Positions 1 through 13,292 are shown, numbered from the stretch's first letter. The stretch: 64,000 nucleotides of DNA from Symsagittifera roscoffensis (GCF_963678635.1 NC_087070.1:46729467-46793466), one strand, 5' to 3'. The notes: generated by a model not told the origin, from the sequence alone. Numbers and translations are program-made.

Positions 1-129
1 CCTGTCCCATTTCAAAGTTGGGCACCCTGTATGTCTCGTACCACCTGCCCATGTACTCTGCCAGATTGGGCAGGTCCACTATCAACCCACTGATGTCTGG
101 ACACTCGCCGATGAAGGGGGCAGCCAGAG
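1..129 (-). pseudogene. Lipocalin exon-1 remnant (edge of array)
   Basis: This matches about 129 bases of lipocalin exon 1 of the full unit (compare 6643-6771), including the segment encoding the GRWYEI-type lipocalin motif, with a handful of substitutions. The part encoding the signal peptide and the roughly 0.9 kb upstream in the full units are missing: at about 130 the sequence jumps to what lies at 7714 onward in the intact unit. The other end runs off the window, so whether exons 2 and 3 survive is unknown. Probably non-functional because the start and signal peptide are gone. Confidence 0.8.
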
Positions 130-562
130 TTTTGCGCTTTCTTTGTAGTTTTTTTATTCAAAATTTATCAAAGATAGCCGTTGATGATCAAGTAGTACAG
201 TAAGTTGATCAAATAGCAAGATTTCTTTTTAAGTTTCTTTTTTCAGTTTCCTAAACTTTTTTTCAAATTTAATCATTTTTTTTGCTTGTTGTATGGTGGA
301 ACAATCCGAAAAAAAATCTAGAAATTAAACTGAATCCATAGTCATAGCAAATTAGGCTGATTCATCAATAGTTTTGTTCAGGATAGTTTTTTCGATTTTT
401 TTATTCCCAAGAAATCCTTAAAAGAACTTCTACTTTTATAAAACTGCTAATTTAAAAGCTTTTTGCCCTATTATAACACTGCCCGATTGCTTTATTTGAT
501 CGAAGTTAGGTTAAAAAAATTCCGCGATTTCAAACCGGTTTTTCTCGACAAATTGTGAACTT

Positions 563-2994
563 TTTTATGTCATTCGAATCACGACTGGAGGGGCTTCTAT
601 ATGATATCTCAGTCAACTTTTTCTGATGATTGTCCGTGGTATGTTTTTTGTTATAGTTTTTGTAAGCTAAAACACACCTGGAAACAAGGTCCTACAATTT
701 TCAGTGGTCGCACAAGAACACAGCCTATCGAATTTCATGTTCAACTCTCAAATAAAAATCCTTCTTTGTTGGCAGTTTTGCTATAATCACGGTCTTTAGT
801 TTTGGCAATTTTAAAGAATATGTTCTCTGCTTTATTTTTGGCTAAAGTTTGTGATGTTTTAAGCGTCCGTGGTGGAGAGGGAGGGTCGTGGGACGTCAAA
901 TCTGGAAGTCGCGGGTTCCAATCTGACACTGCAAAAATTTTACCTATTCGAGACATATTTTTTCTAATTCTCGTACTTCACTTTGTAGAGCTGTTTTTTT
1001 TGTCGTTAATTCACTAGTATTTGTGAAGCGAATTTTTGCCTCTGTGCCCAAATTATTACGATGAAAAATCAGTGTGGCTGCTTTTTGCTTATTACATCCC
1101 AAATTTTGTTTCAGTGACAAACTGCGCATTTAGGGACAAATTTGTGCTTTTGTGCATTTTAAAGCTCCTTTTTGTCGCTTTCGCGCTTGTCTGAGCAAAA
1201 TTGCAGCTCCGAATTTGTGTCGAAAAGCAGAGTGAATTAGTACATGTTAGAGCAGGAAGTACCTGTGAGCAAGGATGTTACCCTCAATTAATTGAAACGC
1301 AATGAAGTGCATTTAATTATCGGCAATTATTGAGTGTAAGATGAAGTACATATCACTGAGAGAGAGAAGGGGTCAATTAATTGCAAGTTGGAAATTAAAT
1401 AGCCAGTTTTTTTCGCAAACGTATGATGCCTTTTTGTCACTGAACCTCGAGAAACGAATTTTTTTGCAGTAACTCGGACATCTGGCACGAGAGATTACTG
1501 GCTGCGTACAGGTTCTAGAAATTTAGAAACTTGACTAAATTTTTTCTATCAGAACTTTACTTGCACTGTACAACTTCATTTCTAAGCCTAACTTCCGTTT
1601 TTCACAGAAAAAGGTTTTCAGATAAATGCAATGATGGATAGTTCAGAAATTACCCTAGCCAACAATGTAAGGAAAGCTAAAAAGGGTACGGCACTTATCA
1701 AGGGTGCGTCCCTGCCTCAGGGCATGATGTACCTCTGAGATATTTAGTGCCTGTGAGTTAATGAGCGTGTAAAAAATAGCGGCGAGCATGTAGGGTGGGA
1801 AATAGGGGTGAAATGGGTGAAGGGAAGGGGAGAAAATGATCAAAAATATTTAAGAATCTAATGTTTTATGGGGCTAGACGTACATAGAGTAATTAATCTC
1901 GCTATAAGTCGTGCTCATGACGTATTGGTTACCTTCGAGTTTTCAGTTACGCTTCAACAACACATTTTCTGTCGTTGTATGTATTTATACAGGCTTGAAT
2001 TTATTTTTTCTTCATATAGTCTATTCGAAAAACAAATACTTAAAATAGCAAAATGAGAAAATTCGTCGATTTAGTTTCAAATCTGAGCCAAAATATCATC
2101 GAATGGTTTCAAATTTGAAACAGTTCCAACAGTTAAGCATTTCCTAACAGTGCATGAGTTAACGAGAAAAAATGTTCTGGTTTGTAGCGGTACTGCAACA
2201 AAACCGTAAGTAAACCAAAAAAAGTCCTAACCAAGTGTTAGAATACAAGAGCACTGTTTCATCACGATTTCTGGAAGAGAAACCGATTTATGAATACAAT
2301 TAAGTTGGCCTCTCATTTGAAGGAACAGCTGCTATTATACAATTCCATTCAAGCCGTAGAAATCTCGCCTAGTCTAAGTAAGGCGAAATCTTTTAATTAT
2401 ATTTAGTCCTGATTAATAGTCTTTAAAAATAGTACAAAGTTTCAGTTTGGAGAAAAAAACAGTGGAAGCTGCTTGTCACCCAGATTTCATCGATAACTTA
2501 ATCTCATCTCCTTGCATATTCGCTAAGATCACAAAGTGAACTTGAATTTGCTTCTTTAAACTGTTGAGATTTTTCATTACACATCCAGGTTCTAACAGGC
2601 TCGCGTGATTATAAATACTGTTTATTGGACGAGGCCCAAGCACAAATTTGCTTATTTTAAATTGGCATGAAATTTTTTTCGAATCTTCTGTGATGCTGGT
2701 GATAATTGTTGACAATTTTAATAATGTTGGTTTTTCGCTATTAGCATATTTTTTGATTTTAGCATTAGAATTTTTCACTCCTTTTGTGCAGCTAAATGAT
2801 GATTATTTTTATAAAACAACCATTCAACATTATATTGATGTATTTATTTATACAACATTGCTTACAAGCTATTTTTAGTTGTAGATTTAAAAAGTTGGTC
2901 ACATGTTTTGGCTTTTTCTAAGCGACCGGGCAGTAGTAGTGCCCACTTCTACCCCTAGAGAGGCCAGCAGTCCCTTCAGATCAGCGATGACGTC
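563..2994. repeat. Array unit A1 (short, 2432 bp)
   Basis: Noncoding except for a lipocalin exon-3 remnant at 2918-2994. It differs from A2 by, among other changes, a 25-bp loss inside that remnant. It ends at the junction GATGACGTC/TTTTTTATG, the same breakpoint seen at the end of A2. Confidence 0.85.
2918..2994 (-). pseudogene. Truncated lipocalin exon 3 (unit A1)
   Basis: Corresponds to the 3' end of lipocalin exon 3 (stop codon side) of the full unit at 5350 onward. It lacks 25 bp near the stop and everything upstream of the exon middle, so only the C-terminal coding tail is represented. There are no exons 1 or 2 in this unit. A dead fragment created by the array rearrangement. Confidence 0.85.
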
Positions 2995-3295
2995 TTTTTT
3001 ATGTCATTCGAATCACGACTGGAGGGGCTTCTATATGATATCTCAGTCAACTTTTTCTGATGATTGTCCGTGGTATGTTTTTGTTATAGTTTTTGTAAGC
3101 TAAAACACACCTGGAAACAAGGTTCTACAATTTTCAGTGGTCGCACAAGAACACAGCCTATCGAATTTCATGTTCAACTCTCAAATAAAAATCCTTCTTT
3201 GTTGGCAGTTTTGCTATAATCACGATCTTTAGTTTTGGCAATTTTATAGAATATGTTCTCTGCTTTATTTTTGGCTAAAGTTTGTGATGTTTTAA

Positions 3296-3365
3296 GCGTC
3301 CGTGGCCAAGAGGGAGGGTCGTGGGACGTCAAATCTCGAAGTCGCGGGTTCCAATCTGACACTGC
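3296..3365 (+). repeat. tRNA-like (pol III A/B box) segment within each array unit
   Basis: A serine/leucine-tRNA-like stretch: an A-box-like GTGGCCNAGAGG is followed about 40 bp later by a B-box-like GGGTTCCAATC. The acceptor ends do not pair, so this is not a functional tRNA; it resembles the head of a tRNA-derived SINE or a tRNA pseudogene. Equivalent copies lie at 863-932, 8445-8514, 13595-13664 and 16051-16120. The A-box variant is GTGGTGGAGAGG in A1, GTGGCCAAGAGG in B1 and B2, and GTGGCCGAGAGG in A2 and B3. Confidence 0.55.
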
Positions 3366-5274
3366 AAAAATTTTACCTATTCGAAACTTATTTTTTAATT
3401 CTCGTACTTCACTTTGTAGAGCTGTTTTTTTTTGTCGTTAATTCGCTAGTATTTGTGAAGCAAATCTTTGCCTCTGTGCCCAAATTATTACGATGAAAAA
3501 TCAGTGTGGCTGCATTTTGCTTATTACATCCCAAATTTTGTTTCAGTGACAAACTGCGCATTTAGAGACAAATTTGTGCTTTTGTGCATTTTAAAGCTCA
3601 TTTTTGTCGCTTTCGCGCTTGTCTGAGCGAAATTGCAGCTCCGACTTTGTGCCGAAAAGCAGAGTGAATTAGTACATGTTAGAGCAGGAAGTACCTGTGA
3701 GCAAGGATGTTACCCTCAATTAATTGAAACGCAATGAAGTGCATTTAATTATCGGCAATTATTGAGGGTAAGATGAAGTACATATCACTGAGAGAGAGAA
3801 GGGATCAATTAATTGCGAGTTGGAAATTAAATAGCCAGTTTTTTTTGCAAACGTATGTTGCCTTTTTGTCACTGAACCTCATGAAACGATTTTTTTTGCA
3901 GTAACTCGGACATCTGGCACGAGAGATTACTGGCTGCGTACAGGTTCTAGAAATTTAGAAACTTGACTTAATTTTTTCTATCAGAACTTTACTTGCACTG
4001 TACAACTTAATTTCTCAGCCTAACTTCCGTTTTTCACAGAAAAAGGTTTTCAGATAAATGCAATGATGGAGAGTTCAGAAATTACCCTAGCCAACAATGT
4101 AGGGAAAGCTAAAAAGGGTACGGCACTTATTACGGGTGCGTCCCTGCCTCAGGGCATGATGTACCTCTGAGATATTTAGTGCCTGTGAGTTAATGAGCGT
4201 GTAAAAAATAGCGGCGAGCATGTAGGGTGGGAAATAGGGGTGAAATGGGTGAAGGGAAGGGGAGAAAATGACCAAAAATATTTAAGAATCTAATGTTTTA
4301 TGGGGCTAGACGTATATAGAGTAATTAATCTCGCTATAAGTCGTGCTCATGACGTATTGGTTACCTTCGAAATTTCAGTTACGCTTCAACAACACATTTG
4401 CTGTCGTTGTATGTATTTATGCAGGCTTGAATTTATTTTTTCTTCATATAGTCTATTCGAAAAACAAATACTTAAAATATCAAAATGAGAAAATTCGTCG
4501 ATTTAGTTTCAAATCTGGGCCAAAATATCATCGAATGGTTTCAAATTTGAAACAGTTCCAACAGTTAAGCATTTCCTAACAGTGCATGAGTTAACGAGAC
4601 AAAATGTTCTGGTTTGTAGCGGTACTGCAACAAAACCGTAAGTAAACCAAAAAAGTCCTAACCAAGTGTTAGAATACAAGAGCACTGTTTCATCACGATT
4701 TCTGGAAGAGAAACCGATTTATGAATACAATTAAGTTGGCCTCTCATTTGAAGGAACAGCTGCTATTATACAATTCCATTCAAGCCGTAGAAATCTCGCC
4801 TAGTCTAAGTAAGGCGAAATCTTTTAACTATATTTAGTCCTGATTAATAGTCTTTAAAAATAGTACAAAGTTTCAGTTTGGAGAAAAAAACAGTGCAAGC
4901 TGCTTGTCACCCAGATTTCATCGATAACTTAATCTCATCTCCTTGCATATTCGCTAAGATCACAAAGTGAACTTGAATTTGCATCTTTAAACTGTTGAGA
5001 TTTTTTCATTACACATCCAGGTTCTAACAGGCTCGCGTGATTATAAATACTGTTTATTGGACGAGGCCCAAGCACAAATTTGCTTATTTTAAATTGGCAT
5101 GAAATTTTTTTCGAATCTTCTGTGATGCTGGTGATAATTGTTGACATTTTTAATAATGTTGGTTTTTCGCTATTGGCATATTTTTTGATTTTAGCATTAG
5201 AATTTTTCACTCATTTTGTGCAGCTAAATGGTGATTATTTTTATAAAACAACCATTCAACATTATGTTGATGTA

Positions 5275-5280
5275 TTTATT
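5275..5280 (-). promoter_or_regulatory. Poly(A) signal AATAAA of lipocalin copy B1
   Basis: AATAAA on the minus strand about 70 bases downstream of the lipocalin stop codon. It is conserved at 10424-10429 in the second copy, and also in the short units, which no longer have a whole gene. Confidence 0.5.
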
Positions 5281-5349
5281 TGTACAACATTGCATACAAG
5301 CTATTTTTAGTTGTAGATTTAAAAAGTTGGTCACATGTTTTGGCTTTTT

Positions 5350-6829
5350 CTAAGCAACCGGGCAGTAGTAGTCACTCTGCACAGTAGCATGCATATTGCC
5401 CACTTCTACCCCTAGAGAGGCCAGCAGTCCCTTCAGATCAGCGATGACGTCACCAGGGAGGGAGTTGGTCCTGGATAGTATCCATGCATCCACTGAGCCT
5501 AGACCGCCCTCACGGTCACAGGAGTAGATCAATGCATAGGAGGAGAGGTCTAGACTGAAATGAGTCCTAACTAATGATTGATTAGTAAGAAACTTTTTCG
5601 CCTTCAAACTGACTTTTAAATTAAAATAATGATGTAATTTCATTTCTGCAAAATGCTTAAATAAAATTAAAGAGTGGGTTATATGTGTCTATAATTATCA
5701 TAAAATATCTCTTATTCAACAAAGAGCGTATGTAATTGATCTTTTCTGTTACCCAATAAATTTTTTTTCAATTTTTTTTGAGCAATTCGAGTAAAAAATA
5801 GGAAGCCGTTTTGGCTGTCGTAGACAGAGTTTGATGTCTATTTGAAGTCAGAACTCGCTTTTAGAATTCTGATTGAATAAATATACGTTCCAATAGTTAA
5901 CTAGCCTGATGATGTTGTAGTTGGGAGCTGTGGCGCTCTGGGATGGGTATCCGGAGAAAGAGACGATCAATGCAGCCATAGGGGGGTTGGGCTGGATGGC
6001 CATGCCCACTATGCCAGAGTAGCCATCTACCCACCCGAAGCCAGTGTTGTTCACTTGCACATAGGTGCCTGAACAAGTAACAAAATGAAGTTGACTTAAA
6101 TATATTTGTTCCGACCACTAAAACCGTGGAGGAATCTTGCCTTCGGGTGTGGCTTAATTTTAAAATATTTTTTCCACGCAAAATCAGGTGCCACAAATGA
6201 TCATTTATCCAATTACGCTTCTTATTTATTAGAAAGGAGAAAACAATTGTCGAATATCCCTTATTTACTAAAACTATCGAATATGCCTAATCTAGTTTTT
6301 TTGATTCCGTGGCCGCAACTTTCTTTCCCACAAGCAAAGCAAACCGGCCAACCTTTTTCACTTTTGCTCGGTTTTTTAGCCATTACCTTGGAAAACTTGA
6401 CTCTGTATTGTCTGAGGTTCATTTTTTGACGTTTTAAAGTACAATACTTGAACGCTATGTTGATTCCGATTATTCAAATACCAGGCAAACAGGCACAAAA
6501 AGAAGCTATTCGATCTAATTTAAAAAAGAGAAATGATAACATGTAAAAATAAGCTTCCGTTATGGAAAATATTCGAATTTGTTCTGTAAAATAGGCCAAC
6601 CATATGGGCTGTTTTCCAGTGTGTAGGTTGCAAAGACAAACTCCTGTCCCACTTCGAAGTTGGGCACCCTGTATATCTCGTACCACCTGCCCATGTAGTC
6701 TGCCAGGTTGGGCAGGTCCACTATCAACCCACTGATGTCTGGACACTCGCCGATGAAGGGGGCAGCCAGAGTCAGAGTCAAGTTCAAACCCAAGAGGCTC
6801 ACAAATAGGGATTGGACACCTGAGAACAT
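5350..6829 (-). CDS. Secreted lipocalin, apolipoprotein-D-like (copy B1), 3 exons
   Basis: Inferred exons: 6601-6829, 5906-6068 and 5350-5554, giving 597 nt and 198 aa, the usual length for a secreted lipocalin. Exon 1 starts at the ATG at 6829 with a hydrophobic signal peptide (about residues 1-23), then CPDISGL and the lipocalin signature GRWYEI. Exon 3 encodes SSYALIYSC and WILSRTNSLP, matching the apolipoprotein-D core and C-terminal helix, and ends YYCPVA. Lipocalins bind small hydrophobic ligands in a beta-barrel; this ligand is unknown. Exon phases agree (1, then 2). Exon 1 has a weak GT donor (GTTGGC); exon 2 is best joined with a GC donor (CAG/GCTAGT). Reading the exons through is certain; the exact splice sites are inferred. 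Confidence 0.85.
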
Positions 6830-8143
6830 CTTTATTGTGTTTCAAATTCAGCTGATTGTTTTACAAATGCTGAACGATTGCTGATTGAGTGTAAAATTGA
6901 TGATATGATAACTTAAACACGTATGATCTTTAAATGATGTGAGCATTTCTTATGTTTGCGGATGCTGTAATATTTCTTCCTGTTGTGTACTGTATGCCAT
7001 TCATAGAGCAATATTCCCAGGTGTCAATGACCTATTAGACACGGCATTTTCTTGAAGTGCGCTTTTAATGTCACCAAAAAGGCCATCTGTTTTCCAATTA
7101 GACCAAAAAAAGGTAAAATATTTCATTTTATTAAGAAACATAAAGGTGCCTGTCTGAGAGAGGAATGGGGCAGAGCGCCGAAACAGAACACCGCAACCAG
7201 GCTACTGTTAAAATTGATTTAGCGCTATGTTAACCTTCCTAGGGCAAGATTCTGTTAGTATTGCTAAAGCGTTCAACTATTTAGGCTTTATTTGCCCTGA
7301 ACGCCGACTAAATGAAGCCTATAAATGAAAAAATATCCAGCTTTTTTGGTTTGGGTTTTTCTGAATATTCCAAAACAATGATCCGTGATTCTTTTTAATC
7401 AATCAAGGTAATGTTCTATTTTTTTTTGCTCACTGGCGCGTGTGAAATCAAATTGGCTTGCTGGCCTCAAGTTATTTGCTGAATTTCCCACTAATTTGTC
7501 ATGTATTCGCCGTCGGAAGTCATCTTGACACTGGGGCCGAATGACAGAAAATTGACATCAAAATTAAGATATCAAAAATATTATAAAATTATGAAAACTG
7601 AAACAATTTGAATGATAACAAATTCTGACATTTTTTTTTGTAAAACTAGTTAAAAAGTGATAACATTTTTTTTTATATTCTAAGTTCACACACAAAAATT
7701 CTAATCCACTTTTTTGTGCTTTCTTTGTAGTTTTTTTATTCAAAATTTATCAAAGATAGCCGTTGATGATCAAGTAGTACAGTAAGTTGATCAAATAGCA
7801 AGATTTCTTTTTAAGTTTCTTTTTTCAGTTTCCTAAACTTTTTTTTCAAATTTAATCATTTTTTTTGCTTGTTGTATGGTGGAACAATCCGAAAGAAAAT
7901 CTAGAAATTAAACTGAATCCATAGTAATAGCAAATTAGGCTGATTCATCAATAGTTTTGTTCAGGATAGTTTTTTCGATTTTTTTATTCCCAAGAAATCC
8001 TTAAAAGAACTTCTACTTTTATAAAACTGCTAATTTAAAAGCTTTTTGCCCTATTATAAGACTGCCCGATTGCTTTATTTGATCGAAGTTAGGTTAAAAA
8101 AATTCCGCGATTTCAAACCGGTTTTTCTCGACAAATTGTGAAC
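6830..8143. other. Gene-free upstream flank of lipocalin B1
   Basis: Holds the presumed promoter of the lipocalin gene (minus strand, starting at 6829) and AT-rich sequence. No convincing TATA box or other gene was seen. The part from about 7714 on is also found at 130-562 and 12863-13292. Confidence 0.5.
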
Positions 8144-10423
8144 TTTTTTATGTCATTCGAATCACGACTGGAGGGGCTTCTATATGATATCTCAGTCAAC
8201 TTTTTCTGATGATTGTCCGTGGTATGTTTTTGTTATAGTTTTTGTAAGCTAAAACACACCTGGAAACAAGGTCCTACAATTTTCAGTGGTCGCACAAGAA
8301 CACAGCCTATCGAATTTCATGTTCAACTCTCAAATAAAAATCCTTCTTTGTTGGCAGTTTTGCTATAATCACGATCTTTAGTTTTGGCAATTTTATAGAA
8401 TATGTTCTCTGCTTTATTTTTGGCTAAAGTTTGTGATGTTTTAAGCGTCCGTGGCCAAGAGGGAGGGTCGTGGGACGTCAAATCTCGAAGTCGCGGGTTC
8501 CAATCTGACACTGCAAAAATTTTACCTATTCGAAACTTATTTTTTAATTCTCGTACTTCACTTTGTAGAGCTGTTTTTTTTTGTCGTTAATTCGCTAGTA
8601 TTTGTGAAGCAAATCTTTGCCTCTGTGCCCAAATTATTACGATGAAAAATCAGTGTGGCTGCATTTTGCTTATTACATCCCAAATTTTGTTTCAGTGACA
8701 AACTGCGCATTTAGAGACAAATTTGTGCTTTTGTGCATTTTAAAGCTCATTTTTGTCGCTTTCGCGCTTGTCTGAGCGAAATTGCAGCTCCGACTTTGTG
8801 CCGAAAAGCAGAGTGAATTAGTACATGTTAGAGCAGGAAGTACCTGTGAGCAAGGATGTTACCCTCAATTAATTGAAACGCAATGAAGTGCATTTAATTA
8901 TCGGCAATTATTGAGGGTAAGATGAAGTACATATCACTGAGAGAGAGAAGGGATCAATTAATTGCGAGTTGGAAATTAAATAGCCAGTTTTTTTTGCAAA
9001 CGTATGTTGCCTTTTTGTCACTGAACCTCATGAAACGATTTTTTTTGCAGTAACTCGGACATCTGGCACGAGAGATTACTGGCTGCGTACAGGTTCTAGA
9101 AATTTAGAAACTTGACTTAATTTTTTCTATCAGAACTTTACTTGCACTGTACAACTTAATTTCTCAGCCTAACTTCCGTTTTTCACAGAAAAAGGTTTTC
9201 AGATAAATGCAATGATGGAGAGTTCAGAAATTACCCTAGCCAACAATGTAGGGAAAGCTAAAAAGGGTACGGCACTTATTACGGGTGCGTCCCTGCCTCA
9301 GGGCATGATGTACCTCTGAGATATTTAGTGCCTGTGAGTTAATGAGCGTGTAAAAAATAGCGGCGAGCATGTAGGGTGGGAAATAGGGGTGAAATGGGTG
9401 AAGGGAAGGGGAGAAAATGACCAAAAATATTTAAGAATCTAATGTTTTATGGGGCTAGACGTATATAGAGTAATTAATCTCGCTATAAGTCGTGCTCATG
9501 ACGTATTGGTTACCTTCGAAATTTCAGTTACGCTTCAACAACACATTTGCTGTCGTTGTATGTATTTATGCAGGCTTGAATTTATTTTTTCTTCATATAG
9601 TCTATTCGAAAAACAAATACTTAAAATATCAAAATGAGAAAATTCGTCGATTTAGTTTCAAATCTGGGCCAAAATATCATCGAATGGTTTCAAATTTGAA
9701 ACAGTTCCAACAGTTAAGCATTTCCTAACAGTGCATGAGTTAACGAGACAAAATGTTCTGGTTTGTAGCGGTACTGCAACAAAACCGTAAGTAAACCAAA
9801 AAAGTCCTAACCAAGTGTTAGAATACAAGAGCACTGTTTCATCACGATTTCTGGAAGAGAAACCGATTTATGAATACAATTAAGTTGGCCTCTCATTTGA
9901 AGGAACAGCTGCTATTATACAATTCCATTCAAGCCGTAGAAATCTCGCCTAGTCTAAGTAAGGCGAAATCTTTTAACTATATTTAGTCCTGATTAATAGT
10001 CTTTAAAAATAGTACAAAGTTTCAGTTTGGAGAAAAAAACAGTGCAAGCTGCTTGTCACCCAGATTTCATCGATAACTTAATCTCATCTCCTTGCATATT
10101 CGCTAAGATCACAAAGTGAACTTGAATTTGCATCTTTAAACTGTTGAGATTTTTTCATTACACATCCAGGTTCTAACAGGCTCGCGTGATTATAAATACT
10201 GTTTATTGGACGAGGCCCAAGCACAAATTTGCTTATTTTAAATTGGCATGAAATTTTTTTCGAATCTTCTGTGATGCTGGTGATAATTGTTGACATTTTT
10301 AATAATGTTGGTTTTTCGCTATTGGCATATTTTTTGATTTTAGCATTAGAATTTTTCACTCATTTTGTGCAGCTAAATGGTGATTATTTTTATAAAACAA
10401 CCATTCAACATTATGTTGATGTA

Positions 10424-10429
10424 TTTATT
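10424..10429 (-). promoter_or_regulatory. Poly(A) signal AATAAA of lipocalin copy B2
   Basis: Minus-strand AATAAA about 70 bases past the stop codon, at the same offset as in copy B1. Confidence 0.5.
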
Positions 10430-10498
10430 TGTACAACATTGCATACAAGCTATTTTTAGTTGTAGATTTAAAAAGTTGGTCACATGTTTTGGCTTTTT

Positions 10499-11978
10499 CT
10501 AAGCAACCGGGCAGTAGTAGTCACTCTGCACAGTAGCATGCATAATGCCCACTTCTACCCCTAGAGAGGCCAGCAGTCCCTTCAGATCAGCGATGACGTC
10601 ACCAGGTAGGGAGTTGGTCCTGGATAGTATCCATGCATCCACTGAGCCTAGACCGCCCTCACGGTCACAGGAGTAGATCAATGCATAGGAGGAGAGGTCT
10701 AGACTGAAATGAGTCCTAACTAATGATTGATTAGTAAGAAACTTTTTCGCCTTCAAACTGACTTTTAAATTAAAATAATGATGTAATTTCATTTCTGCAA
10801 AATGCTTAAATAAAATTAAAGAGTGGGTTATATGTGTCTATAATTATCATAAAATATCTCTTATTCAACAAAGAGCGTATGTAATTGATCTTTTCTGTTA
10901 CCCAATAAATTTTTTTTCAATTTTTTTTGAGCAATTCGAGTAAAAAATAGGAAGCCGTTTTGGCTGTCGTAGACAGAGTTTGATGTCTATTTGAAGTCAG
11001 AACTCGCTTTTAGAATTCTGATTGAATAAATATACGTTCCAATAGTTAACTAGCCTGATGATGTTGTAGTTGGGAGCTGTGGCGCTCTGGGATGGGTATC
11101 CGGAGAAAGAGACGATCAATGCAGCCATAGGGGGGTTGGGCTGGATGGCCATGCCCACTATGCCAGAGTAGCCATCTACCCACCCGAAGCCAGTGTTGTT
11201 CACTTGCACATAGGTGCCTGAACAAGTAACAAAATGAAGTTGACTTAAATATATTTGTTCCGACCACTAAAACCGTGGAGGAATCTTGCCTTCGGGTGTG
11301 GCTTAATTTTAAAATATTTTTTCCACGCAAAATCAGGTGCCACAAATGATCATTTATCCAATTACGCTTCTTATTTATTAGAAAGGAGAAAACAATTGTC
11401 GAATATCCCTTATTTACTAAAACTATCGAATATGCCTAATCTAGTTTTTTTGATTCCGTGGCCGCAACTTTCTTTCCCACAAGCAAAGCAAACCGGCCAA
11501 CCTTTTTCACTTTTGCTCGGTTTTTTAGCCATTACCTTGGAAAACTTGACTCTGTATTGTCTGAGGTTCATTTTTTGACGTTTTAAAGTACAATACTTGA
11601 ACGCTATGTTGATTACGATTATTCAAATACCAGGCAAACAGGCACAAAAAGAAGCTATTCGATCTAATTTAAAAAAGAGAAATGATAACATGTAAAAATA
11701 AGCTTCCGTTATGGAAAATATTCGAATTTGTTCTGTAAAATAGGCCAACCATATGGGCTGTTTTCCAGTGTGTAGGTTGCAAAGACAAACTCCTGTCCCA
11801 CTTCGAAGTTGGGCACCCTGTATATCTCGTACCACCTGCCCATGTAGTCTGCCAGGTTGGGCAGGTCCACTATCAACCCACTGATGTCTGGACACTCGCC
11901 GATGAAGGGGGCAGCCAGAGTCAGAGTCAAGTTCAAACCCAAGAGGCTCACAAATAGGGATTGGACACCTGAGAACAT
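10499..11978 (-). CDS. Secreted lipocalin, apolipoprotein-D-like (copy B2), 3 exons
   Basis: Tandem copy of the gene at 5350-6829, shifted by exactly 5149 bp. Exons are 11750-11978, 11055-11217 and 10499-10703, 198 aa. Exons 1 and 2 encode the same protein as copy B1. In exon 3 one residue differs (VGI instead of VGN before MHATV). Signal peptide, GRWYEI motif, YALIYSC strand and terminal YYCPVA are all kept, as are the splice sites, including the apparent GC donor of intron 2. The 5' flank is also duplicated, so both copies probably share regulation. This is a real recent duplicate or an assembly duplication. Confidence 0.85.
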
Positions 11979-13292
11979 CTTTATTGTGTTTCAAATTCAG
12001 CTGATTGTTTTACAAATGCTGAACGATTGCTGATTGAGTGTAAAATTGATGATATGATAACTTAAACACGTATGATCTTTAAATGATGTGAGCATTTCTT
12101 ATGTTTGCGGATGCTGTAATATTTCTTCCTGTTGTGTACTGTATGCCATTCATAGAGCAATATTCCCAGGTGTCAATGACCTATTAGACACGGCATTTTC
12201 TTGAAGTGCGCTTTTAATGTCACCAAAAAGGCCATCTGTTTTCCAATTAGACCAAAAAAAGGTAAAATATTTCATTTTATTAAGAAACATAAAGGTGCCT
12301 GTCTGAGAGAGGAATGGGGCAGAGCGCCGAAACAGAACACCGCAACCAGGCTACTGTTAAAATTGATTTAGCGCTATGTTAACCTTCCTAGGGCAAGATT
12401 CTGTTAGTATTGCTAAAGCGTTCAACTATTTAGGCTTTATTTGCCCTGAACGCCGACTAAATGAAGCCTATAAATGAAAAAATATCCAGCTTTTTTGGTT
12501 TGGGTTTTTCTGAATATTCCAAAACAATGATCCGTGATTCTTTTTAATCAATCAAGGTAATGTTCTATTTTTTTTGCTCACTGGCGCGTGTGAAATCAAA
12601 TTGGCTTGCTGGCCTCAAGTTATTTGCTGAATTTCCCACTAATTTGTCATGTATTCGCCGTCGGAAGTCATCTTGACACTGGGGCCGAATGACAGAAAAT
12701 TGACATCAAAATTAAGATATCAAAAATATTATAAAATTATGAAAACTGAAACAATTTGAATGATAACAAATTCTGACATTTTTTTTTTGTAAAACTAGTT
12801 AAAAAGTGATAACATTTTTTTTTATATTCTAAGTTCACACACAAAAATTCTAATCCACTTTTTTGTGCTTTCTTTGTAGTTTTTTTATTCAAAATTTATC
12901 AAAGATAGCCGTTGATGATCAAGTAGTACAGTAAGTTGATCAAATAGCAAGATTTCTTTTTAAGTTTCTTTTTTCAGTTTCCTAAACTTTTTTTTCAAAT
13001 TTAATCATTTTTTTTGCTTGTTGTATGGTGGAACAATCCGAAAGAAAATCTAGAAATTAAACTGAATCCATAGTAATAGCAAATTAGGCTGATTCATCAA
13101 TAGTTTTGTTCAGGATAGTTTTTTCGATTTTTTTATTCCCAAGAAATCCTTAAAAGAACTTCTACTTTTATAAAACTGCTAATTTAAAAGCTTTTTGCCC
13201 TATTATAAGACTGCCCGATTGCTTTATTTGATCGAAGTTAGGTTAAAAAAATTCCGCGATTTCAAACCGGTTTTTCTCGACAAATTGTGAAC

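Larger units (their letters stand above)
2995..8143. repeat. Array unit B1 (full, 5149 bp)
   Basis: Full unit: about 2.3 kb of noncoding repeat (2995-5270), the lipocalin gene (5350-6829, minus strand), then about 1.3 kb upstream of the gene (6830-8143). Unit B2 matches at a constant offset of 5149 with only a handful of differences noticed, so the duplication is recent. Confidence 0.92.
8144..13292. repeat. Array unit B2 (full, 5149 bp)
   Basis: Near-identical copy of unit B1. Differences noticed include two in lipocalin exon 3, one in intron 1 near the exon-1 end and length changes in T runs. It holds the second intact lipocalin gene. 11979-13292 is upstream DNA with no gene seen. Confidence 0.92.

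Noticed and set aside
6106-6429. 107-codon plus-strand frame in lipocalin intron 1
   Set aside because: Lies antisense in an intron, contains the TGTTCCGACCACTA repeat edge and has no protein motif.
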